Shown in pieces: positions 1-11,897 of a stretch of DNA of 64,000 bases (the first letter of the stretch is position 1; the number at the start of each line of letters is the position of its first letter). Both the position numbers and the translations under genes were made by a program. The stretch spans positions 44,425,981 to 44,489,980 of the forward strand of contig NC_053494.1 in NCBI RefSeq assembly GCF_905171775.1, read 5' to 3'. The stretch comes from Rana temporaria. Lineage: Eukaryota > Chordata > Amphibia > Anura > Ranidae. Under the pieces are notes generated by a model, which was given only the letters and a program-made list of their open reading frames with translations, did not search any database and had not been told where the DNA came from.

Positions 1-533
1 GGCCGCTAGGTGGCGCTTCCGTATAGTTACGCGATGAATATGCTAATTAGGTAGATACGCCGATTCAGAAACGTACGTCCGGCCGGCGCATTTTTTTACG
101 TCATTTACGTTAGGCTTTTTTCGGCGTAAAGTTACCCCTGCTATATGAGACGTAGCCAATGTTAAGTATGGACGTCGTTCCCGCGTCGAGTTTTGAAAAT
201 TTTACGTCGTTTGCGTAAGTCGTTCGCGAATAGGGCTGTACGTAAGTTACATTCACGTCTAAAGCAATGACGACTTGCGGCGTAATTTCGAGCATGCGCT
301 GTTCGTAAAATATGTCAAATACGTGGGGTCACAGTGAATTTGAATAAAACACGCCCACATCATCCCCATTTGAATTAGGCGGGCTTACGCCGACACACAT
401 ACGTTACGCCGCCGTAACTAAGGGCGCAAGTTCTTTCTGCATACGGAACTTGCGCTCTAAGTTACGGCGGCGTACCGTATCTGCGATACGTTACGCCCGC
501 CGATAGATAGACAATTCTATCTGAATCCGGGCC
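1..533 (-). repeat. CpG-rich repeat family R, copy A (cut by window edge)
   Basis: This CpG-rich segment shares long blocks with six other places in the window, starting at 11240, 34961, 37741, 40500, 52859 and 57715. Shared blocks include a stretch around AATGTTAAGTATGG, the AATTAGGCGGGCTTACGCC block and the closing GAATCCGGGCC. The right end is visible at about 533. The left end lies outside the window. Orientation is set so that copies B and F are forward. No transposase is present, so I read it as a non-autonomous element of unknown class. A 61-residue open frame on the minus strand (110-295) is shared with other copies but is probably not coding. Confidence 0.75.
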
Positions 534-864
534 ATAGTGGGGTTTTCTCGAATTTGAGTGCAAAAAATTTAAATATGCTTTAAACATGCCCTCAGGGGGG
601 CAATTTTGATATTGCTAATCGATGGATATTGCTGGCCTACTTCTAAAAATACTAGTTACCTGGCTTTCTCAGTCTCTAAGCACACATAAAACTCCTGATC
701 TTCATAACTGTTCCAGGTCAGGACCTCAGAAAGTATTAAATCCATTGGATCAACATGATAGATATTATTTAAAATGATTTAATTAATTTTTATTTTTTTA
801 GTTTTATTTATTTGTTCACATATGTTTTCTTGAGTGCTACACTTCTTTATGAATGTAAATATGA
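534..864. other. no recognised feature
   Basis: AT-rich unique-looking DNA. I see no gene, no terminal repeats and no clear tandem array. Confidence 0.5.
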
Positions 865-1170
865 CATGATGCAAGGGGGACTCTAATGGGAACACTGATG
901 TAATGGGGGACTCTGAGGGGAAACCTAATGTAAGGGTGACTTTTATTAGGGACTTTGATGTAAAGGGGTCTCTGATGGGGACACTGATGTAATGGGAGAC
1001 TTCGATGGACTGAAGTTTTTTTTGGAATTTGTTTGCATTATTTTGTGGACTTTCTTTGGCTGTTGTTCTGAATCTGTTTTACATAAAAGCTCAAAGTAAA
1101 ACCAAATTTTTCAATCACATTTTAATTTTTCATTAATAAAACTGATGTTTTTGCCCCACAAATTTTTGAA
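865..1170 (+). repeat. fragment of hAT-like element with tandem-repeat core
   Basis: Units of about 15-18 bp built on GGGGACTCTGATGTAA run to about 1010. A unique tail follows that contains AATAAAACTGATGTTTTTGCCCCA. The same units and the same tail, in the same order, occur at 3796-4355, so the two are copies of one element. This copy lacks both terminal repeats. Confidence 0.7.
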
Positions 1171-3500
1171 GGAAGAGATTAACAATGGCGGTTTTCATAT
1201 TTTCTCAGCTCAGTTTTCCTTTACTGTTTGCTTTAAATGTATTCATTTCTATGTGTGCTGGGACATATAGACCAGAGAAGAATCTATATTTGCACTATGA
1301 GGCATCCACATGTATGTGAATGCAAACATGACCTGCGATTGAGTTGACGCTTAATTTCATGAAAGTAGCGTAACCAGGCAAAGCCCAGGAGTCAGAGGTC
1401 CTCAAAGTACCATGACCATGCAAGGTTCTGGAGTTGGGGGTCGCTTCTGAAACCATGAATGTATAAAGCCCCACCCCCCTCCCTTGCGGCAGCAGCAATA
1501 TTAAAGTTTATTACAGAAAAATACCCCTGACCCTGTCAGAAATCCAGTGTTTTGTAAATGACTGTGCAGTGAACTGATATCTCAAACAATATTATCAGCG
1601 TTTCAAGTTTTCTTCCTTGAACAACAGTAGTCTTTAGCTATAAATACCATGATTCTCCTGCAGAGATCCAGTATAGTAAGTGAGCATTTTCACCCTAGGA
1701 CAGAAGTGTATTATTGGCAGAATCACCATGTGAAAATGTAGTTATCACATGTAAAGACCGCTAAACTGCAATATACTGTATAACATTTTTGATTTTGGGT
1801 CAGAAATGAGTGCTCATAATTTTGTATAAAGATTTTCACATTGGGCCTTTGCAAATGATTGCCTTTTAGGAAAGAAGAACGAACGTTTCTCTACATGGGT
1901 CATTGGTGGAATCAGCTTTGGAAGCTCTTATTTCTAGATCAGTGGGAGAAGCCTGACTACCATGTTTAGCCAGAAGCTGAATGTAATTAAATGGCTTGAT
2001 GGAGCTTACGGGAGACTATGGAGCACTTTCTCTTACAGTAATTGTATCAAGAACAAATCTGCAGCGAAGAAAAAACAACCAGCTTCTTCTGTAACATGCT
2101 GGCATCCATCCAAAATTGACATATCTGTTTTGGGTCGATTCGGCCTTTGAAATATAAAAAGTTTGCAAGCATAAAACATGTTGCTGTCCTTAAAACATTA
2201 TTAAATAGAATGTGCATTTCTATTTCTGTTGCCTATTTAGTAACAGTATTCAGTAATAAATATCACTGCCACTTAAGGGAAACATCCATTACTTGAGGGT
2301 AAGATATTCTTGGTGTTTTAATTGTGTCTTTTTTTAACCAGCTATTTAAAAATAAACAGACAAAACGAATGAAACTCTCATCTGCAATTTTACATAAAAA
2401 TTTAAAAACCATCTGTGCTATCAATATTCTGCTTTTTGATTTGAGCCCAGCCATTTTTCAATGTTTAATCTCCATGGAAAATGTCCCAGAAAAAAAAAAG
2501 TTATACAGACTAGTTTCATCCTTTTTTTCACACGTACAGTGGCTGGGAAAAGTGTCATTCTCAGATTTATGAGCTGCTAAAATTGCATTTGTTAGATTTC
2601 AAATGTCACATTTCCCTCCACTATATGAAAACAATTAACATTTAGAACAGCACGGAAAATTGCTTTTGGACCGCTGCAATTTGCCGTAACACTGTGAAGC
2701 CAATGGCTCAGTATGTTTACCATTTAACGTTGCCCTTAAAGTTGACTTATTATGTTGTAAAAGGCAGGAAATTATATACAAATTATTTATTCTTATTTTA
2801 AAACCATATTTCCTCTTTTCTGACAAATTTGGCATTGTGAAGTATGGCAAAAAAATAATCAACTTTGTAAAACATAGCCAATACTTATGTTGTCCTGTAT
2901 TGCTTGAACTTCACTGTCCAAACTGCATTCACAGACTGTTGACAATAACATGTTGGCATACATGCAATGCAGTAATTTATTGTGCCTAAATAACTGATGT
3001 GGGTATGAAGAACATTTTAACTTTGAATTCATCAGTATTTCATAACATGAGAAGTACACTTGTTGGATTAAATAATAATAAAAAAGAATCTTGAGAAACT
3101 GGCTGAAAATGATGTAGTGCTTTTGTACATATTGTATTTCTCTATTCAATATGGCAATGACAAAAAAAATGCATTTTACATTTGTTATGTAGTCTGGTAA
3201 ATATGAGATATTGCATACTCATATGGTATAATCGTATTTCAGTTTCCTATTTCTGTTTCAAATCTGTACTCCATATTTATATTCATACTTCATATTCTCA
3301 TTTTAACCAGCAGATGGAGCTTTAGACTAGGTGAGTAGGAGAAATTACTCACCACCTCTTTTCCCCTCAATTTCTTATGACTCCAACTAAGCTTCCTCAG
3401 AAATCTTTCGGATACCTTCCTCTATTATGCAAATATTATTATTATTACCAAAGCTAACACCAACTCTTAACTCCCAACAGCACCCATCTGTTACCATTAT
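1171..3500. other. no recognised gene
   Basis: Low-GC DNA with only short open frames on both strands, none resembling a known protein. There are no splice-bounded exon candidates that I can support and no repeat shared with the rest of the window. Confidence 0.45.
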
Positions 3501-3507
3501 TTAGTCT

Positions 3508-4397
3508 AGGGGGTTGTCAAACTACAGACCCTGGGCAAAATCTGGCAACTGGGGTCATTGGCCTCTCACAAAGGTCTCACATGGATCTTCAGCTCAGCCT
3601 ATGGTCTTCGTTTATCCCCAACATCCACCCCACTTCAGTCTCCAGAGAAGTTTGCTGCATCAGTCTCTGCCAGTGTTCTAAAATGGTAATTCCTCTGTCC
3701 AGACCTGCTCCGCCTCTGCCTTCTGATACAGCCACACTTTTGGGCCCAGTAGCCTTCCAGCCATGCTGTAAGTGTGGGAGGCAAGGGTGAACTTTGATGG
3801 GGACACTAATGTAAGGGAGAACTGATAAAAAGGATACTCTGACTGTACTGACTGTTCCTACTGTACAGTAAGAAGGGACTCTAATGTAAGGGGGACCCTG
3901 ATGTAAAGGGGACTTTGATGTAAGTGGGACTGTAATGGGAACACTGATGTAATGGGGGACTCTGAGGGGAAACTTGATGTAAGGGTGACTTTTATTAGGG
4001 ACTTTGATGTAAAGGGGTCTCTGATGAGGAACTCTGGTGTCAAGGGAGACTTTGATGCAAGGGGGACTCTAATTGGGAACACTGATGTAATGGGGGACTC
4101 TGAGGGGAAATGTGATGTAAGGGTGACTTTTATTAGGGACTTTGATGTAAAGGGGTCTTTGATGGGGACACTGATGTAAGGGGAGACTCTGATGGGCTGA
4201 AGTTTTTTGGGAATTTGTTTGCATTATTTTGGGGACATTCTTTTGCTGTTGTTCCAAATCCGTTTTACACAAAAGCTCAAGGTAAAACCAAATTTTTCAA
4301 TTACATTTACATTTTTCATTAATAAAACTGATGTTTTTGCCCCATGAATTTTTGTAAAATATACAATGTAGCTCTTGAATTGAAAAGTTTGGAGACC
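3508..4397 (+). mobile_element. non-autonomous hAT-like element with internal minisatellite
   Basis: The left end reads CTAGGGGGTTGTCAAACT and the right end is the inverse of CAGGGGTCTCCAAACT, a typical pair of hAT ends. Flanks TATTTAGT and CTTTAGAG agree at six of eight bases, compatible with a decayed 8-bp target duplication. The interior from about 3796 to 4190 is a degenerate tandem array of units like GGGGACTTTGATGTAA. The tail from 4190 to 4355 matches the fragment at 865-1170. No transposase frame is present. Confidence 0.6.
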
Positions 4398-4845
4398 CCT
4401 GCTTTAGAGAAATATAATGGTTTTGCTACTGCAAAGGAGAGTGTAGGGGAGGCACTAGCAGGGTCCAGTGGCAGATAAGAAGAAGGGCAGAATAGGCAGG
4501 GCCACAGGAAAGTTAAAAACAATCTGCAATTCAGTGTCATTAATCAATTTCAGCTTTGCAAGTCTTTAGTCTTTTTTTTCAAAAGGAGGCCAGCTTTGGC
4601 AGCATTTGTATACCTCTCAATAAAAGCTGACCAAAAACAATTATGTATCATTTCCACATTAGCTGCCACCATTAAATATGTAGTTAGCAAAGGACATAAA
4701 GGTACATAAGATTTAGGATTTAAACTTTGTGTTCCTAATATTTGCGAAATGCTTCAAAAATGAATGTCAGGAGTAAAACACAAATGCCTATGCATACTGG
4801 CCTTTACACATGAACATGGACACGGCCGACAATTAGTCCCACATC

Positions 4846-4883
4846 CCACACACAAACACACACATACACACACACACACATAC
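4846..4883. repeat. (CA)n microsatellite
   Basis: An imperfect run of CA dinucleotides with occasional AAAC and ATAC interruptions. Confidence 0.9.
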
Positions 4884-4991
4884 TGGGTTGGACCCTGCGT
4901 GATTACACCAGTTGCATATGTTGAATTTAAGGTCAGTTCACTTTTATAAGTAAAATTAAATATAACACCAAATGTTCTCACTATTTTTCAT

Positions 4992-5200
4992 TACCATAGT
5001 TACATAGTTAGTGAGGTTAAAAAAAAAAAAGACACCAGTCCATCTATTTTAATCAACCAAAAAAACGGAAAAAAACAACAACAAAAAAATGCACAAATAG
5101 AAAACTTCCATATACACTCCAATTCACTCCAGTTGGAGAAAAATATTCCCTCCTGACCCCTCAGTAGGCAATCAGATATTCCCTGAAACAACTACACCTG
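4992..5200. repeat. dispersed repeat beginning CATAGTTACATAGTTAG
   Basis: The motif CATAGTTACATAGTTAGTGAGG, followed by an A-run and a GACACCAGTCCATC-like stretch, resembles a dispersed repeat I associate with amphibian genomes. Only one copy is in the window, so its limits are guessed and no family name is given. Confidence 0.4.
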
Positions 5201-5905
5201 TCGTTATTACCTCTAAAAACACCAGTATGAGTCCTCAATATCCCCAATAGAAGTGCATTTTTTTGGAGCTTGTTTATAAATACCAAAGGCGGTTATACCT
5301 GCTGACTTTCCAAGAGGGGAAAGTAGAACACTGCTGCAGTGGCTTAACAATAGCCATAGGAGTCCACACGGCTGCTATGGGACCTGAGGATGGAAGGTGG
5401 CCTCATTAGGGGAACATTTTTAAAGCAAATAAACAAAGAAAATCTGTATGTGTAATGATGTGTACCTCTCAGTAGTCCCGGACTTCAACAATATCTTGAT
5501 GTCCAGTGGGGCTGTTTCCTAATGCCAGAACAAGTTCTACCCCATGGCTCCATTAATTTACTTTAAAGCACTAAAAGGGGTCGGCTAGCGCTGGGAAACC
5601 AGGGCACATGCCTGGAATTTTAGCAGGTGCCATGGATTCCTGACGCTGCAATCCCCTGCTACTGAAGCAGCCAGCATTTCTGTCCACCAGCTGCCTGTAA
5701 CAACAAAAAGCATAAGGCCAAGGAAAGCTCCCCCTAGGCTCCTCTTTGGATCTGATGTGTCACATGACACATAGGAGGAGGAGCCTGGGAGCAAGAACAT
5801 CTCCTGGCCTTTAAAGTCTATACGTTTTTTGGACTGGGGCCAAATTGTACTGGGAGGACACAATGACATGGGGAAGGGGGTGTAATAAATAGTTGTGCTG
5901 TGGTG
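5201..5905. other. no recognised gene
   Basis: Mixed-composition DNA with a 94-codon minus-strand frame at 5585-5869 that resembles nothing I know and lacks recognisable motifs. I treat it as non-coding. Confidence 0.45.
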
Positions 5906-6075
5906 ATAGGATTTATGTTGGGAGGGGGGATTTGGGGAAACATAAAAGGATTTGTGTTGGGGGGAGGATTTGTGCTAGAGGGCAATTTGGTGGAGGGTGG
6001 AGTGGGTTTGTCCTAGAAGAGGGGTATGGGGGAGAATTTGTGCTGGGAGGGAGAATTGGGGAAGAGGATTTTTCT
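5906..6075. repeat. degenerate G-rich minisatellite
   Basis: Imperfect units of about 17-25 bp containing GGGGGAGGATTTGTGCTG repeat roughly six times. The drift in unit length leaves no stable reading frame. Confidence 0.7.
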
Positions 6076-6340
6076 GTTTCAATAATTTTTTATTGAAAGT
6101 GTTTTACAAAGGTAAAGTGGTAGACAGAAAAATATAAAAAAATAAGGCCTACAGTCGACCACGCTTGAATCATCCAAAAGTAAACAAAGTGCAAAACCAC
6201 AACACAGGCATAAAGCATTAACTGAGAACCTTAACTGACTACAATAGTAAACCGTAAAGATACACTCTGACCATCATACGATCACACCATACACTGCTGA
6301 ACAATACGGTGTAGAAGGAAGGAAAATCACACTCTTATAG
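6076..6340 (-). mobile_element. possible 3' end of a truncated LINE
   Basis: The left edge reads AATTTTTTATTGAAAGTG followed by GTTTTACAAAGG. That style recurs at 18550 and 23866 and resembles the complement of a LINE 3' tail. No coding part and no clear target duplication are visible, so this is weak. Confidence 0.35.
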
Positions 6341-6342
6341 AA

Positions 6343-7008
6343 ATGCCCAGATGCATGTTGTCGGATGCAAACCTACTCTCACAAGTACTGGGGAGAAGCA
6401 GTTATGACTGCAACCTACCTACAAAACAGACTACCCTCAAGAGCCATTAAAATACTCCATTCAAAATATGGCATGAATCAAAGCCTAGCATAGGGCACAT
6501 CAGAGTGTTTGGATGTAAAGCATATGCCTATATTCCAAGTGGAAAGCAATCCAAGCTAGAGAACAGAGCCATAGAGGCCATTCTAGTAGGCTACAGTGAG
6601 TAAACTAAGGGTTACAGAATCCTACGCCCAAAGACTGACAAAGTGGCAATAAGTCGCAGTGTTTATTTTGATGAAAGCCCATCATAGGAAACACTGATCC
6701 CTGAAAGCTGTGAAGTGAGTATGCCAAGGAAACCAAACGAAAAGGTCAACCAAAGCGAACCTGTACAGGAGTCCGAACGAGAGGTGGAACTCACAATGCC
6801 TAATTCAAGTTCCCCACCAGATCCTGCTGAACTGCCTGAAGTCAGAAGATCCACTTGGACTACAATGGGGACACCACATTGCAAGCAGTCATACACGGTC
6901 AAAACACACAGTATACCTGAAACAACATTTTGGAAAGACAAACTGCCAAAACATGAAGCCAATAAATGGAGAAAGGCCGCAGAAGAAGAATTAAAGTCAC
7001 TTCAGATT
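6343..7008 (+). pseudogene. Ty1/copia pol remnant (integrase C-terminal part to start of RT)
   Basis: One forward frame, entered near 6359, carries the Ty1/copia integrase C-terminal signature. YWGEAVMTATYLQNRLP starts at 6386. HIRVFGCKAYAYIPSGK starts at 6497, followed by a GYS-x-GYRIL block and a VYFDE box. The frame continues through a linker to WRKAAEEELKSLQ, which is where copia reverse transcriptase normally begins. Two in-frame stops (near 6600 and 6686) and a frame break before 6360 make it non-functional. The upstream integrase core, gag, protease, most of RT and both LTRs are missing. At about 7008 it runs straight into a CR1 LINE without a frame change. Family knowledge: these proteins insert LTR-retrotransposon cDNA into chromosomes. 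The motif order makes the assignment fairly secure. Confidence 0.8.
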
Positions 7009-7109
7009 GCAAAAGATAGTAGGACAAACCCCCAAAAAATCTTCAAATATATTCATTATAAAAAGTTGGGTTTGAGCATGTAGGCCCTTTACAAAATAAT
7101 CAAGAGAGG

Positions 7110-7997
7110 GTGACTGGGGAGAAGGCAAATTTATTAAATACTTTCTTCAGCTCTGTGTATAAAAAGCAAGGGGGAGCTTGTGTCCATAATGGGGGTGGTA
7201 GTGACACAGCCCTAAATGATCCACAAAAGTTTAAAAGTGATATGGTCCAGAAATATTTAGACAAAATAAAGGTGGTTAAAGCACCTGGACCAGATGGCAT
7301 TCACCTACGGATCCTAAAAGAATTGAGCTCTGTCACTTCAAAGCCATTGTTTCTAATATTTAGAGACTCATTAATGACTGGAATGGTACCACTGGATTGG
7401 CGTAGGGCCAATGTGGTGCCCATATTTAAAAAAGGATCAAAGTCTTTACCAAGCAACTATAGACCTGTTAGTTTAACTTCTATAGTCGGGAAGATACTGG
7501 AAATTTTAATAAAAGACCACATAGACGAGTTCTTGCAGGGAAAAAATATTTTACGCAACAGAAAGCATGGATTCATGAAAGATAGAAGTTATCAAACAAA
7601 CCTGATTTATTTTTATTAGGAGGTAAGTAAAACCTTGCACAGAGGGGTGGCTGTGGATGTGGTATACCTGGATTTTTCTAAAGCGTTTGATACGGTTCCC
7701 CACACATGGCTCATGTGTAAGGTAAAGTCTACAGGCATGGAAAGATCAATTTGCAAATGGATAGAAAACTGGCTAAAAGACAGAATTCAGAGAGTAGTGG
7801 TTAAGGATTCTTACTCTGAATGGTCTAAGGTTATCAGTGGTGTACCCCAAGGTTCAGTGCTGGGACCCCTACTTTTAAATATCTTTATAAATTATATTGG
7901 GTCTGGGTTTAAAAGTAACATTTCTGTCTTTGCAGATGACACCAAGCTATGCAGTGGAATAACGTCCTTACAGGATATTTCCAATTTACAAGCCAAC
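7110..7997 (+). pseudogene. CR1 reverse transcriptase, palm and fingers
   Basis: Reverse transcriptase copies LINE RNA into the target site. The first open part (7110-7619) has KAPGPDGIHLRILKEL, then WRRANVVPIFKKGSKS and NYRPVSLTS, the RT blocks that precede the palm. A TAG at 7617-7619 ends it. The same frame reopens at once with VVYLDFSKAFDTVPH, which carries the first catalytic Asp. GVPQGSVLGPLL and FADDTKL follow, so both Asp residues of the second catalytic box are kept. The sequence is cut at 7997 by a hAT-like insertion and resumes at 9381. The CR1 clade call rests on the spacing and wording of these motifs. Confidence 0.85.
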
Positions 7998-9380
7998 CAG
8001 TGGCGGAACTACCGCCATAGCGACCCACGCGGGCGCTATGGGGCCCGCAGCCGAGAGGGGCCCGGTGAGGATCTGTGTTGCTAACTGTCCGTTTTTTTGT
8101 TTTTTTTTCCTACGAACAGTCCGGTACAGGGGCGGACTGATCAGTCGGGCAGAAACCGAGGACCCCAGAGTCAGGGGGGCCCAATGAGCTGCTCAGTCTG
8201 CCCCTGGATGTGCCCACAGTTTATTATGCAAAATTAGGAACGTTTGTTTGAGGCTGTATGAGAGGACTAGGTGCTGGCCAGGATTACAGAGCGATCATGG
8301 AGCCATGAGGATTATTGCAATGACAGGCGCTCTGGCCACCTATCCTCCTAGGGAATTCAGCAGCGGGGCCACAGTATACATCCATGCCGCGGGGGAAAGC
8401 CAGTGAGAGAGCTGGAGGCTGGAGAGGGAAGACACAGTGGAGTCTTGTTGTGTGTGGCAGCAGGTCAGTGTGTAATCACAGCATGTCTGTGATCATCAGC
8501 CAGGCTAAGTGTTCCTTCTTCCCCAGTGCCCATCTACCAGGAGCTATTCCCTGACACACGGATATCTGTACACTGAGTGTCGAAGTGTACAGATATATCA
8601 GTGTTGTATACAAGGAATAGCTCTCAATATACAGATATCAGTGTCAGGGAAAACACTCAGTGTATAGATGTCAGTGTAACACATAAGGAATAGCACCAAG
8701 TGCTATTCCCTATGTATAACTGGGAACAGTAATTTTAGGTAGTTTTTTGCAGTGCCAGTAAAAAATTGGTGTCGTTCGTAAATTTTGGCATCCTTGCCAG
8801 TAAATTTCACTTCAGGGGGTTGGCAACACTGGTGAGGATGAAGAATGTAAGCCGGCTCCCAGCCCGGCAAAACCCGGCCATGTCCCGAGCAGAGGCGTCG
8901 TTAGGCCCGAATGTGCCCCCGAAAAGCCCCGAGTCTCAAAAAGGGCACCATACACTATTTAGCCCCGAACGCCGGCGACCAGGAAGCGATCTGATCTGCC
9001 GAGTCACAGGTCCCGCCTTCTGGAGCCTGCAGAACATATGATGTCCATCATACGCGTCGCCGGCTCCAGAAGGCGGGAGTTTACAATCCCGCAGCCGCCG
9101 CCACATCACAACACTGAGATCCCCGCTCGGCGCTGAAGCGGGACTCAGGAGAGTTCAGATCAGGGCAGCGGAGGAGCGATCAGGCAAGTCTGAAATCTGC
9201 CACTGACTGCACCAATGAAGAGGAGGGGGATGAGGATGACCGGAGGAGCCCGCTGCACTGGGGTGAGTGTTGATTACCTGACCTGAGCTGTTGTTCAATG
9301 GCATTAGTTCATTTTGTTTGGAGGGGGGGCCCCATACAACATTTTGCTATGGGGCCCTGTGATTTCTAGTTACGCCCCTG
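7998..9380. mobile_element. hAT-like non-autonomous element, copy 1
   Basis: The element starts CAGTGGCGGAACTACCGCC and ends in TTACGCCCCTG, whose complement is CAGGGGCGTAA. It is flanked by AAGCCAAC at 7990-7997 and 9381-9388, an exact 8-bp target duplication as expected for hAT. Its outer about 60 bp on each side match the element at 59787-60960, but the cores differ. The core holds a smaller nested element (8127-8206), a stretch of imperfect palindromes (8550-8720) and a hairpin whose arms read CCGCCTTCTGGAGCC (9016-9080). No transposase frame is present. Confidence 0.88.
8127..8206. mobile_element. short MITE nested in the hAT-like element
   Basis: An 80-bp segment begins CAGGGGCGGACTGA and ends TCAGTCTGCCCCTG, giving 14-bp inverted ends with one mismatch. 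The flanks (GTCCGGTA and GATGTGCC) do not match, so a target duplication is not confirmed. Confidence 0.55.
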
Positions 9381-9956
9381 AAGCCAACCTTAATGCACCG
9401 TCTAATTGGGCAACTAAGTGGCAAATGAGGTTTAATGTTGATAAATGTAAAGTTATGCACTTGAGGGATAAGAATATGCATGCATCATACATACTAGGGG
9501 AAGTACAACTGGGAAAATCAATGGTGGGGAAGGATCTGGGGGGTTTGGTAGATCATAAGGTCAATAATGGCATGCAATGCCAAGTTGCTGTTTCCAACAC
9601 GACCAACGTCCTTTCTTGTATTAAGAGAGGTATGGACTCCAGAGAGAGAGAGAGATATCATTTTTCCCCTGTTCAAATCAAGACTTCATCTGGAATATGC
9701 AGTTCAGTTTTGGGCACCAGGTCTCAAAAATAATATCAGGGAACTGGTCGAAAGTGCAGAGAAGGGCAACCAAACTGATAAGAGGCATGGAGCTCACCTA
9801 TGAGGAAAGATTAGAGGAACTGAATCTATTCTCTCTTAAAAAAAGAAGGTTAAGGGGGATATGATCAACATGTACAAATACATAAGTGGTCTATATAGGG
9901 AACTTGGTGTTGAGTTATTCACTTTAAAGTTATCACAGATGACAAGGGGCACTCCT
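9381..9956 (+). pseudogene. CR1 ORF2 C-terminal part and 3' tail
   Basis: The frame resumes after the hAT-like insertion with WATKWQMRFNVDKCKVMHL, a conserved CR1 block behind the RT palm. It runs to about 9733, where it loses phase. The following stretch still encodes RATKLI- and YEERLEELNLFSL-like blocks typical of CR1 C-termini, in a shifted frame, up to about 9860. A non-coding tail follows. The frameshift and two tandem AGAGAG insertions near 9640 show decay. Confidence 0.8.
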
Positions 9957-10035
9957 GAGGTAAGTGAAGGAGGACTGCACTAAGGTAAAGGAAGCTATTT
10001 AGGGGAAAAATTGTTTACCTTTACAACCCCTTTAA
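9957..10035 (-). repeat. fragment of dispersed repeat with AACCCCTTTAA end
   Basis: This is the inverse of the sequence starting at 33172. Both share AAAGGGGTTGTAAAGGTA, CTAAATAGCTTCCTTTACC and AGTGCAGTCCTCCTTCACTT. It abuts the CR1 3' end. Confidence 0.75.
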
Positions 10036-10500
10036 AGACATGTTTTGATATTCCTCCATAGAGTAAAGTATTCTCTGCATCTTAGAAGATTTTAGAGCTT
10101 AATTGCAATACTCGCACAATAGTATTACGGTGATAGAGAAATTCTGTGCAGGAGTACTAATAATTATTTCTTATTATAAAATACTGTGATAGTCATAATT
10201 ATTACTATTACAATTTTTTTTTTTTTTTTTTTACCTTACTACTATACCATCTCCTTCAGCACTTGCCTGCTTTGGCAGTGAAAGGGGTGGGGAACTTACA
10301 ATTTACACTGAGGTTGTAAGATCTGAGATTCAGAAATCGACTGGTGAGCACCTGGTTAGCTGGAAAATAAGGTTAGACGTTAATTGCATGTACTGCCATG
10401 ACAATTCTGTCTACAGCTCTGGTCCCTACTAGCTTACTGACTGTGCAGACAGCTGTCCTGCTACCTGTCCCCAATATAGACATATTTTATGTTAAGATTA
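10036..10500. other. no recognised gene; T-run
   Basis: Unique-looking DNA with a run of about 22 T at 10211-10232. No coding potential is visible. Confidence 0.5.
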
Positions 10501-11235
10501 GTGATGGGCGAATGTGCTTGGCTTTGATTAGCAGATAAGTTTAACAAAAATGTCAAAAAGTCCTACAAACTTTATGGCAAATCCCATTGAAGTCAATTGG
10601 AGGCTAATTTTGAAAATCAGTAAATTTTCAAGGATAATAGGCAAGGTAATGTCAAAACAAGGGTGCTTGTCTGGGGAACATGTGCAAATACTAAAATAAA
10701 AAATTTTTTTGCGTTAAAAATAGCGCTCTTAAAACGCTCATAAAACGCTCTCCATGCATCTCAATGGACCCTTTCACACTGAGTCCTGCAAGCAGCATCT
10801 TTGGAGCAGCTTTTGAGCGCTGAAAAAAACGCTTCAAAAACGCCCCTCTCCATTGAAATGAATTGAAAAGTGCTGTAAAAACGCCTTACCCTTTCACACC
10901 AAGGCACTGCAAAAAAAAACTAAAACTGGGTAGCAGCTTTTTAATAAGGGCTCATGCACACTGCAGCTCAAAAAAAGCTGCTTTTATAGGCATTAGAATT
11001 TTTATTTTAGCGTGAAGAAGCTTGTGCTTTTTTGTGCTCTTGTGCACGCTTTTATTGAACCTCTACAAGCTTCTTCAAGCTCCTTTGAGCCACTTTGAGC
11101 TTCTTTGAGCTTTTTTGAGCATTTTGGGACACTAGCTTCTCTCAAAAGCGTGAATTTGGTGGGGGTTTTTTTTCTGCCTGTAGAAGCATATGCCTGAAAA
11201 CACCTGAAAAATCCATAGTGTGCATAGACATATTT
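10501..11235. repeat. degenerate repeat zone rich in AAAACGC and AAGCTTCTT motifs
   Basis: A block starting TAGTGATGGGCGAA is followed by many imperfect copies of short motifs such as AAAACGC and CTTTGAGCTT. Phrases like CCCTTTCACAC suggest overlapping MITE remnants. Boundaries cannot be fixed. Confidence 0.4.
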
Positions 11236-11239
11236 AGCT

Positions 11240-11897
11240 AGGTTCACATACCTTTAGGCGGGCGTAGCGTATCTCCTATACGCTACGCCGCCGTAACGTT
11301 GAGAGGTGAGTATGGTATTCTCAAAGATTTTGCGGCTGAAGTTACGGCGGCGTACCGTATTAGGGCCGGCGTAAGCCCACCTAATTCAAATGTTGAAGCT
11401 GTGGGCGTGTTTTATGTATATTAAGTGTGACCCCACGTAAATGAAGTTTCGATCGAACGGCGCATGCGCCGTCCGTGGACGTATCCCAGTGTGCATGCTC
11501 CAAATCACGTTGGCAAATGCTTTCGGCGTGAACGTAACTTACGGCCAGCCCCATTCACAGACAAGTTACGCAAACAACGTAAAACTTGAAAAATTAGACG
11601 CGGTTCCGACGTCCATACTTAACATTGGTTGCGCCATCTTTTTGGTGGTTTATCTTTACGCCTGAAAACCCCTTACGTAAACGGCGTATCTTTACTGCGA
11701 CGGCTGGGCGTACATTCGTGAAGAGGCGTATCTAGCTGATTTACATATTCTAGGCGTAAATCAGCGTACATGCCCCTAGCGGCCAGCGTAAATATGCAGT
11801 TAAGATACGACAACGTAGGAGACTTACGCCGGCCGTATCTTAGCAACATTTAAGCGTATCTCAGTTTGAGCATACGCTTAAAGTTGCGACAGCGCGG
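11240..11897 (+). repeat. CpG-rich repeat family R, copy B
   Basis: It contains the family blocks in forward order: two inverted GCCGCCGTAAC-like arms near the left, GCGTAAGCCCACCTAATTC, GGCGCATGCGCCGTCC, then the CCATACTTAACATTGG block. Terminal sequences differ from those of copies C-F, so the ends are decayed or rearranged. A 74-codon frame at 11441-11665 is the equivalent of frames in copies A, C and F. Confidence 0.75.

Larger units (their letters stand above)
7009..9956 (+). mobile_element. 5'-truncated CR1-like LINE, interrupted by a hAT-like element
   Basis: The element starts inside ORF2, just upstream of the reverse transcriptase, with residues SRTNPQKIFKYI directly after the copia remnant. 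It ends after the conserved C-terminal region and a short 3' tail. A 1.4-kb hAT-like element at 7998-9380 splits it with an exact 8-bp target duplication. The LINE is therefore older than the hAT insertion and younger than, or joined to, the copia remnant. Confidence 0.85.

Noticed and set aside
5585..5869. 94-codon minus frame
   Set aside because: No motif, no neighbouring exon signals and no similarity that I recognise.
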